Shown here: positions 57,024 to 64,000 of the stretch, one piece after another | How positions within the stretch are numbered: position 1 is the first letter of the stretch | Layout: every line of letters starts with the position of its first letter | Source of the DNA: Hemileia vastatrix | Taxonomy: Eukaryota; Basidiomycota; Pucciniomycetes; Pucciniales; Zaghouaniaceae | DNA length: 64,000 bases | Direction of reading: 5' to 3' | NCBI GenBank assembly: GCA_030280995.1 | Contig: JASXTE010000015.1 | Location: 18,675,001 to 18,739,000, forward strand | Notes under the pieces: model-generated | The model's input: only the letters and a program-made list of their open reading frames with translations | Told to the model about the DNA's origin: nothing | Databases searched by the model: none | Translations under genes and position numbers: made by a program

Positions 57024-57726
57024 ATAGGTTGAATCAACTGCAGATTCCCTTATCTTTGGGGGAGTTATTTAAGATTAGTCCAGCGCTTGTTGAAAAGCAA
57101 AAGAAGCATTTGACGAGGCGTCGGGTTTCCACTGGAGAAGTGGAATATATTTGTGAAAATGCTGAAAAGTTTGGGGAAGATGTAGATACACATTTTTCCG
57201 CTCCCCTGGGTTACCTGGTGGTAACTCTTAACGGTAAAGAAGTAAAGGCCTTGGTTGATTCAGGGTCTCAAATTAATTTAATTTCATTGGAGCAAGCAAT
57301 GAGTATAGGCTTGCCAATTAAAAGTTGAACTGGGGGAAACCTCAGATGCATTGGAGGGCATGCAACAGAGCTTATGGGTACAGCTGAGCATGTCAGGTTA
57401 GGAATTGGTGGATCTGTTGGTAAGGTTCACTTTTATGTGGCCAAAGGAGCAGTCAAAACTGTTCTGGGTGGTCCTTTTTTGATGGATTTTGGGCCAGGAT
57501 AGGGTATCAAGCTGGCATGGGGATTAGTTTGGAAATCACTGGTGAAGATATGCAGAGGTTACATATGCGGTTAGCGCCTCCTGGAGATGAAGGTTGGGAA
57601 AAACGGCCAGGGATTACTACTCTGTGCCAGTGTTGTGTTTGCACCAAGAAGCGGCGTATAAAACGGACGGCTGCTGGTGAATTATGTTTGTTGGAAAGGG
57701 ATGAATGCCCTCATTTTTTGGGGTAG
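57020..57726 (+). pseudogene. Element C protease (broken)
   Basis: A retropepsin with an intact catalytic motif, ALVDSGSQINLIS. A TGA stop follows LPIKS at 57,326, where A and B have GTRGNLRGIGG or similar, and a small deletion near 57,490 removes part of LMDFEARIGY. The last part (57,517-57,726) is open and has a Cys-rich stretch CQCCVCTKKRR. Confidence 0.85.
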
Positions 57727-60323
57727 CAGGGGCTGATCACTCTAATGTTGTAATCTCACCTCAGGATGAGATCCCGGATTGCAATAGGTCAGCTCACTTG
57801 GAGATAATTCAAGTGGATTCTCAATTATTTTCTGTTAATATTACTTTGGAGTGCAAATACGTTTTGGACTTTTCTACATGTTTATTGGATTTACCCTGTT
57901 TTTCTATTAAATTTAAAAATGGTGAAAAAGGCAAAATGGGCCAAATTAGGTTGGATAAAAATTGGAAGGGTATGTTTGATGACCTCCAGCAAGAGGTTAA
58001 TCTGAAAGTATCTCCTTCTATTATGGACCTCCAGCAAGAGGGTAAACTGCAAAAATCACATCAAAACCTGATTAAAATTCTCAGTATAAGTAAAACACAA
58101 AAAAATAATTTATGTGAAAATGTTATTCCGGACCTCCAGCAAGAGGGTAAACTGCAAGTATCTCCTTTTATTCTGGACCTCCAGCAAGAGGGTAAACTGC
58201 AAAAATTTTATCAAAATCCGATTAAAAATCTCAGTATAATTAAAACACAAAAAAATAATTTTTGTGAAAATTCAATTCCGGTTCTCCAGCAAGAGGTTAA
58301 AGTGCCAACTTTCTTTACGGGTGATTTACTGTTGGATAAGGGAAGCAAAGGTGTTGGAAAATCTGTTTATAAATTAGACGAGGGAAAGGAGAAAAGGGTA
58401 AAATTTAAATATGAAATAAAATATTTTTCTAATTTTTCTTATTCCAATTCTGGCGATGAAGAAGATTCATTTGATGAAATTTTTAATGGTGATACAAAAG
58501 TAAATGTTTTACCTCGAGTTTATTTAGATGTGGACGCAGCCAAATATAAGAAAGTAGCAAATAATGTTCGACCTATTAATGAACCGCTACCTGCTGAATT
58601 GAATCCACCCTTGAGAAGACCAAGGTTATCAAGAGATCCTTATGAAAGTCCCTTGGTAAAGAATCCGCCTGAATTTTCTGAGACTTCAAGAATCACTTTT
58701 GAGAGACTGGGTGTTGTTAATTTTGGACCTGATGGTTGGTTGTCTGGCGAAGAGAAGAAGTTGTTGTTGGATGTGATGGTCAAGCAAGAGAAGGCCATTG
58801 CTTTTGTAGAAGAGGAGAGGGGTGTGTTGAAGCATTCCTATGGGGAGCCTTACAAGATTCCTGTGGTATGTCACGAACCGTGGCAGCAGAAACCGATTCC
58901 TATTCCGGCTGCATTGAAAGAAGCTTATATCGAAGTTGTCAGAGAACGGATATGCACTGGACTGTATGAGCAATCAACGTCAAGTTATTCTAGTCTGGTA
59001 TTTTGTATCAAGAAACCAAATGGCAAGCTTAGAGTTGTTCATGATCTTAGGGAATTAAATAGGGTTACAATAAAGGATTCTGGGATACCGCCTAGTGCTG
59101 AGGAGTTTGTCGAAGCGTTTTCAGGGAGAGTGTGTTATGGTTTGGGAGATATTATGGGTGTATATGATGAGAGAGAGTTTCATCCGGACTCAAGTCCTCT
59201 CACTACATTTGATACGCCACTAGGACGTTTACAGTTAACAAGATTACCTCAAGGAGAAACAAATTTGGTTGCAGTTTATCAATCTCAGATGGCTTGGATC
59301 CTTCAAGATGAAATTCCACAATATGCTGGAATCTTTATAGATGATGGAGGAATTAAGGGACCAACAACCGACTATGATAACCAGGTTTTGGAAGAGAATC
59401 CCGGGATACGCAAATTCATTTGGGAGTTTGCAATTACATTAGAAAGAATCTTGTTTCAAATTGAAGAGGCTGGTTTAATTATTTCAGGTTCAAAATTTTC
59501 ATGTTGTGTGCCAGCCTTAGAAATATTAGGCCATGTGGTATGTAGAGAGGGTAGGATTATGTCCAAGAAGAAAGTTAACAAAATTCAGTCCTGGCCAAGA
59601 CCCAAGAATACGACAGAAGTAAGAGGGTGTTTAGGCGTTTGCGTATATGTTAGAATGTTTATTAAGGACTTTTCTTCATTGGAAGCTCCATTGAGACGTT
59701 TAACGAGAAAGGATGCAGACTGGGAGTGGGATGAAGACTGTGAGAAGGCGTTTGTGAAGTTGAAGGAGGTTGTAGAGAAGGATTTAGTCCTGCACAAGTT
59801 GGATTATGGAAAAGAAGCTGGCAGAATTTATTTAGCAGTTGATTCAAGTCAGGTTGCAGCTGGGGTGGTTTTGTCTCAGATGGATAAAGCTGGTTACATC
59901 AGGCCAGTTAGGTATGAATCTGTAGTATTTACTGGGGTCGAATCAAGATATTCTCAACCAAAATTGGAATTATGTGGTGTGGCAAAAATACTGAAGAAAC
60001 TTCAGCATATTTTGTGGGGGCAACATTTTGAGTTGCAAGTGGATGCAAAATCGTTAATCAAGATGATTAATTCCCCAAGTTTACTGAACGCACCCACGAC
60101 GAGATGGGTAGCTTTTATTCAACATTTTTCGTTTGATTTAGTTCATAATCCTGGCAAAACTTTTACTATTCCAGATGTTTTATCAAGGAGACTACCCACT
60201 GAAGAAGATTCAGACTCAGAAGAGTTCGATGAGATATACCTATTATCAAAGCCAGCACTAAAGGAGCTGAAGACTTTCCATACCTCCCCCATGAGGTTAA
60301 ACTGGCAGGACTATTGTGTTTAG
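57705..60323 (+). CDS. Element C reverse transcriptase-RNase H frame
   Basis: The longest intact frame in the window, 872 codons. Residues 1-270 are a linker with five in-frame hairpin-coded repeats (DLQQEGKLQ). RT follows with KPNGKLRVVHDLRELNRVT, GLGDIMGVYDE, the motif B variant TRLPQGETNLVAVYQ and catalytic FIDD (D546, D547). RNase H has D713 (VDSS), E755 (KLELCG) and D780 (QVDAKS). The frame ends at a TAG inside a hairpin region at 60,321. The RT lineage, with LPQG in motif B and a PGIR element after FIDD, is known from basidiomycete gypsy elements. Of A, B and C, only this copy keeps an open RT. Polyprotein expression is blocked upstream by the broken gag and protease. Confidence 0.9.
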   Translation: MPSFFGVAGADHSNVVISPQDEIPDCNRSAHLEIIQVDSQLFSVNITLECKYVLDFSTCLLDLPCFSIKFKNGEKGKMGQIRLDKNWKGMFDDLQQEVNLKVSPSIMDLQQEGKLQKSHQNLIKILSISKTQKNNLCENVIPDLQQEGKLQVSPFILDLQQEGKLQKFYQNPIKNLSIIKTQKNNFCENSIPVLQQEVKVPTFFTGDLLLDKGSKGVGKSVYKLDEGKEKRVKFKYEIKYFSNFSYSNSGDEEDSFDEIFNGDTKVNVLPRVYLDVDAAKYKKVANNVRPINEPLPAELNPPLRRPRLSRDPYESPLVKNPPEFSETSRITFERLGVVNFGPDGWLSGEEKKLLLDVMVKQEKAIAFVEEERGVLKHSYGEPYKIPVVCHEPWQQKPIPIPAALKEAYIEVVRERICTGLYEQSTSSYSSLVFCIKKPNGKLRVVHDLRELNRVTIKDSGIPPSAEEFVEAFSGRVCYGLGDIMGVYDEREFHPDSSPLTTFDTPLGRLQLTRLPQGETNLVAVYQSQMAWILQDEIPQYAGIFIDDGGIKGPTTDYDNQVLEENPGIRKFIWEFAITLERILFQIEEAGLIISGSKFSCCVPALEILGHVVCREGRIMSKKKVNKIQSWPRPKNTTEVRGCLGVCVYVRMFIKDFSSLEAPLRRLTRKDADWEWDEDCEKAFVKLKEVVEKDLVLHKLDYGKEAGRIYLAVDSSQVAAGVVLSQMDKAGYIRPVRYESVVFTGVESRYSQPKLELCGVAKILKKLQHILWGQHFELQVDAKSLIKMINSPSLLNAPTTRWVAFIQHFSFDLVHNPGKTFTIPDVLSRRLPTEEDSDSEEFDEIYLLSKPALKELKTFHTSPMRLNWQDYCV
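57983..58300 (+). repeat. Five in-frame family 1 hairpins
   Basis: Copies at 57,983, 58,028, 58,133, 58,178 and 58,284 read CCTC-CAGCAA-GAGG-GTAAACTG or close to it and encode the repeated peptide LQQEGKL. The segment between copies 2-3 and 4-5 is itself duplicated (about 150 bp). Two further copies lie at 60,283 and 60,340. Element A has copies in the corresponding linker with other loops (CTTCAT), encoding a different peptide (LLHEDKL). Confidence 0.85.
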
Positions 60324-60435
60324 ATTATGGTGATGATGACCTCCACAAAGAGGATAAACTGGAAAATAGTTTTTTGTTAATAAAGGTGTTGGAAAAGGTG
60401 TAGATAAATTTGGTAGAAAGGAGGTAGAAGAAGAT

Positions 60436-60806
60436 GTGGTGTATGTAGAGGAAGATGGATTGGTAGTGTGGGATAGTAGTAAATTAAGTAATGGTGTATA
60501 TGTTGGAGAATTAGAGAATTTAAATAAAAAGGTGGATAAAGAGAAAGAGGCATTTTCGAATACGGTTTACAAAGGATCCAAAAGTTCAGGAGAAAAACAT
60601 CAACATAGCTTGATTAAAGATTTATTTAGGGGTCAACAATTATTGGCTCATTCATGTGCAGGTGATATTGGTGATAGAGAAGTCCCTATTGATGTTATAT
60701 TAATCAATTTTCAAGATGAAGTCTGGGGTCAGACTGGTTTTTATTTTTTGTTAGTCAAATATTTGTTGACTTTAGAGAGGCCAGAAGATTGTGAAGACAA
60801 TGAATG
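60436..60806 (+). pseudogene. Element C RNase H-integrase linker
   Basis: This open frame ends in FLLVKYLLTLERPEDCEDNE, the counterpart of FFLVEYLLTLERPDICDDN in element A just before the integrase. It is cut at 60,807 by a 1,174-bp insertion and continues at 61,981. Confidence 0.8.
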
Positions 60807-61980
60807 TCAGTATAGTCTAGTATATAAGTATGATATAATAGTGTTTATTTATGGTCCTACTACTTATTGATAAATGATTTAGTGATTAAACCTTAGGGGA
60901 AGACTAATAAAATAGTTATACTCAAGTCAAACTCACAATACTTGGATTTAAGTGTGTGCTAGTGGTGGAAAATAGATGAATAAAATATAGTTATAGCTTT
61001 ATATAAAGATAAAATCAATTTATAGTGGCTTTATAATATATTTCTAAAGGTTAATAATTGTATATTAGTGTTTGTTGGAGTTGTAGTAATTGAATGATGA
61101 TAAATAACCGTCAAAATCTCTCCTTACTTATATCCAAATCCACTGGAGTGCACAGACCTTCAATCCTGATGATGTCACTGCTATCCCCGGCAATTACAGC
61201 ACTGTGAGGGCCCATCACCTCCCCATGGTGTCCACTTCAAGAAGTTTCAACACCCAGACCTCCAGTAAAGACCCTCCATCACTATTAATAATAACACTGA
61301 TCCATACCATAAATAGAAAATCCAGATAAAAGCGGATACCATAAAGAAACAGGTAAAATAAATAATCAAAAAGAGATTTAATGAAACTAAAAGCATATAA
61401 AGGAAACAAATAAAATTTCCAAGCTCCCAATAACATTCCCAAGCATCCACATTAACCCAGAAACATCCTTCCAACCCATAAATCCGTGAATAACCATCCA
61501 AGGAAGTAATTTTAGTTGTCCAAACTGGGTGTATGCGCCTGATATAGGTGTCTATGCTTCTGTAGGCGTTGTGAGTCCATTGATTTTGTCCATATGACCT
61601 AAAATAAGCAGAAAAACAAAGTTTATAGGCTATTAAGGGGCTAAAACCCACTTATATACCTAAATATACATAATATACTGCATATTTCACTGAATATGAG
61701 ATTTATGTATACATATAAGCTTATGTATGTCAATAATTACTTCATATCACTTAAGATAAGTATATTATGACTCCATTAACACCTTAATAAATATTATTAG
61801 GCCATGGATAAGCTATTTAAACTATTATAAGTTATATAATAGAATAATAATTATATATATATATAATAAAACAATATATATTATTATTTTAACCTTATTT
61901 TTAAGATATAAGCTTAATCTACTTCAGGTTATCTTATTTTAAGCATAAGAAATACTCATTCCTAAGGATATTTAGGCTGA
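60807..61980. mobile_element. 1,174-bp insertion in the integrase gene of element C
   Basis: CAATGAATG occurs at 60,798-60,806 and again at 61,981-61,989, with interrupted coding sequence on both sides, so this is a 9-bp target duplication. The insert begins TCAG and ends CTGA; beyond that the termini are not clearly inverted. A 134-codon minus-strand frame (61,247-61,651) is its only sizeable ORF and is not recognised. Nine-bp duplications are typical of Mutator-like elements, but the short ends make this uncertain. Confidence 0.75.
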
Positions 61981-63203
61981 CAATGAATGGGTGGCTATCA
62001 AGAGGAAGTCATCTACATTTTACCTATCTGGTCGACGTTTAATGAGGAGAAGGTATCCAAATCCTCAAGTAGTTATAACTCAACAGAAGGGGCAAGAATT
62101 AGTTTTGAAATCACTGCATGAAGATCTTGGGCATAGAGGCTTTGGAGAAACGTTTAGAAGAATTTCTGATCGTTTTTGGTGGCCTGGCATGAAGATGGCT
62201 GTTAAAAAGTGGGTTCAGTCATGCGAAGAATGTCAAAGAGGAAGTTATTTAAGGCCAAAAGAACCTGGACGTGCAACCGGTGAATATACCCTCTTTGGGA
62301 GAGTTAGTTTAGATGCCATTCATATAAAAGAGGGACGGTATAAATATTTAATTGTGGCCAGAGATGATTTATCTGGTTGGGTAGAGGCAGCGCCTCTTAT
62401 TAATTTAACTGCCAAAAATGTGGCAGAATTTTTGTTGAATAATTGGGTATATAGGTATGGGGTGATGAAGTTGGTGAAGGTAGATGGAGGTCCTGAATTT
62501 GGGACAGAGTTTAAAGAGGCCGTATTGAAAGTTGGATCAAAGGTTAGGGTAGCGACCCCATATTATCCTGAAGCTGAAGGCATGGTTGAAAGAGGGCATC
62601 AAGTTATCAAGGATGCTTTAGTTAAAATGTGTGGGAAAAGTGCTGAAAAGTGGAGGCACTATTAACCTTTAGTTTTATTTGCTGATCAAATCACTGCCAA
62701 AAAGGACAACCGGATTTTCACCTTATGAACTTGTTTTTGGACAGAAAGCAGCTTTACCGGTTGATTTCAAAGATGAATCATATCTTGGAGTTGACTGGGA
62801 CACGGTCAAAACTACTGATGAATTATTGTGTGCAAGAATGATGCAGCTAGAAAAGAAAGAAGAATATTTAGAAAAGGCATATTCGCGGATGATGAAGATC
62901 CAAAATCAATCAGTTAGATATTGGGATGAGCGGTTGGCATATCGATTAAGGAAACCTTTGAACCCAGGTAATATGGTCCTGGTGTATAATAGAATTCTAG
63001 AGAGTCAATGGGGGAAAATGTTTGCAGATAGGTTGAATGGACCGTATAAAGTTAAGGAGAAAGTTTCTGGAGGTTCATATGTGCTAGAAGAGTTGGATGG
63101 AGTAGTATTGAAGAAGAGGGTAGCGGCCATTCAAGTGAAACGGTTCTATCCTAGAGGCACCAGGAGTGCCGAAGTCTACCTCCGCAATGAGGATAAACTA
63201 TGA
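61981..63203 (+). pseudogene. Element C integrase (broken)
   Basis: It resumes after the insertion. HHCC module: HEDLGH and CEEC. DDE core: Asp in SLDAIHI, Asp in KVDGGPEF and Glu in GMVERGH. A TAA at 62,663 and a one-base frameshift near 62,690 separate the core from the tail frame at 62,679-63,203 (TGFSPYELVFGQK, then RGTRSAEVYLRNEDKL). The last residues YLRNEDKL are coded by a family 1 hairpin at 63,179. The catalytic residues are all present. Confidence 0.88.
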
Positions 63204-63295
63204 TATCAACAAAATTTTATGGATCCCTCCGCAATGAGGATAAACTATGACATTTATCAAATTTTATTGACCTCCGCAATGAGGATAAACTAACT
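63175..63295 (+). repeat. Three family 1 hairpins at the end of integrase
   Basis: Copies with CCTC-CGCAAT-GAGG-ATAAACTA begin at 63,179, 63,226 and 63,271, spaced about 46 bp. The first forms the end of the integrase gene. They match the array at 15,100-15,330 in element B. Confidence 0.88.
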
Positions 63296-64000
63296 TTTTT
63301 TTTATCAAAAATACTTTACTATTGTTACACTGCATATGGGCGACGAAACTGTGATGAAACTTAACGAAATGCCAGAAAACCTTCTTTGAAATTTTCAAAA
63401 TTTAAAATTCTTAAAATATGGGTGAAGATAGTGTTGGAAAATTTTAAAAATTTATTGGAAGAAGTGTTCACAGGGGAACCTTCTTAATTTAATATTGGCA
63501 AGTGTGGGGGTAATTGATGGGCAGGCTGCTCTATACACAATTACCCCATAATGTTCGTTTCCAAAATTTTCCCTGTTTCTAGTTGAATCCTGGCATTGTC
63601 TTTTAATTATAGGAAGTCCACTAAGACTATAAACTGGAACGAATCAAGAGACACCACTCTCAACGCCGGATTCAAGATCTTTTTTATATATATTTTTTGA
63701 TTTTGATTTTTTTTATGTTAGATTGTGATTTCTTTCCTTTAAATATAAATTATGAATTTTCGCAAAGGTGATGCTCACTGGTGGTCTCTAATCATTTTTA
63801 TAAATTGGAGGGAGCCCACCCAGTGATCATCATTATAAAATTATCTTTTAAAAACTTTCATTTATTTTATTTTCTTTTCAATTTCTCAAAATTGTGTAAC
63901 CACATCAAGTTGCACTTGGATGTGGGTATTATTTCAAGGGTACGGCTCATCAAATGGTCGGGGGGGCATCTTTTAAAATTTTATTTTAAAATTTTTTTTA
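63296..64000 (+). other. 3' non-coding region of element C
   Basis: The perfect 10-bp hairpin GGGGTAATTG/CAATTACCCC at 63,507-63,547, then a family 1 hairpin at 63,615-63,636 with the stem AGTC/GACT and tail ATAAACTGG. The sequence matches 14,400-15,090 of element B in reverse. There is no gene. The 3' LTR must lie further right. Confidence 0.75.

Noticed and set aside
61247..61651. 134-codon frame in the 1,174-bp insertion as a transposase
   Set aside because: No transposase motif, aromatic-rich composition typical of AT-rich non-coding DNA.

Overview
The window reads as nuclear DNA of a basidiomycete fungus, most plausibly a rust (Pucciniales). It is AT-rich, has short spliced introns (about 55-85 nt, GT..AG), and holds a Tnp2-type CACTA transposase, TET/JBP-like 2OG oxygenases and Ty3/gypsy elements of a fungal lineage. 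I see no tRNA, rRNA or single-copy housekeeping gene. Nearly everything is transposable-element DNA in several layers, and most reading frames are broken.

Left part (1-27,850), a nest. Element A (1-8,359, minus strand) is a decayed gypsy element, followed by a second LTR copy and a 455-bp tandem repeat. Element B (9,768-27,722, minus) is inserted in the second unit of that repeat. B has LTRs, a tRNA-Lys-type primer site and gag-protease, but has lost RT, RNase H and integrase. Between its protease and 3' LTR it carries an apparently intact, spliced, antisense Zn2Cys6 gene (11,019-11,718). B's 5' LTR is split by element D (19,060-27,251, minus), a chromovirus with a chromodomain and no RNase H. 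D's left LTR is split in turn by a 261-bp CACTA-type MITE (19,304-19,564); the right LTR shows the empty site.

Middle part (27,850-33,350). A dead TET/JBP-like gene (28,190-29,487, minus), a multi-hairpin inverted repeat near 30.3 kb, and the 5' LTR and leader of element F, a relative of D on the plus strand (30,737-33,274).

Right-centre part (33,353-53,880), a 20-kb region that may be one giant CACTA-like transposon. It holds a SNF2 helicase pseudogene, an unknown protein family X in two copies, a Tnp2 transposase with nonsense codons, a 2-kb array of about 20 palindromes with a double-CpG core, an unknown spliced gene Y, a TET/JBP-like oxygenase gene, and five strong hairpins at the right edge.

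Right part (53,881-64,000). Element C, plus strand, same family as B but with pol present. A 1,174-bp insertion with a 9-bp target duplication splits its integrase. The 3' LTR lies beyond the window.

The most unusual signals are short stem-loops with compensatory stem changes: family 1 (about 40 copies in A, B and C), family 2 (leader of D) and a 10-bp-stem hairpin in the 3' regions of A, B and C. The palindrome array next to Tnp2, decaying almost only at CpG, and the TET/JBP-SNF2-Tnp2 neighbourhood come next.
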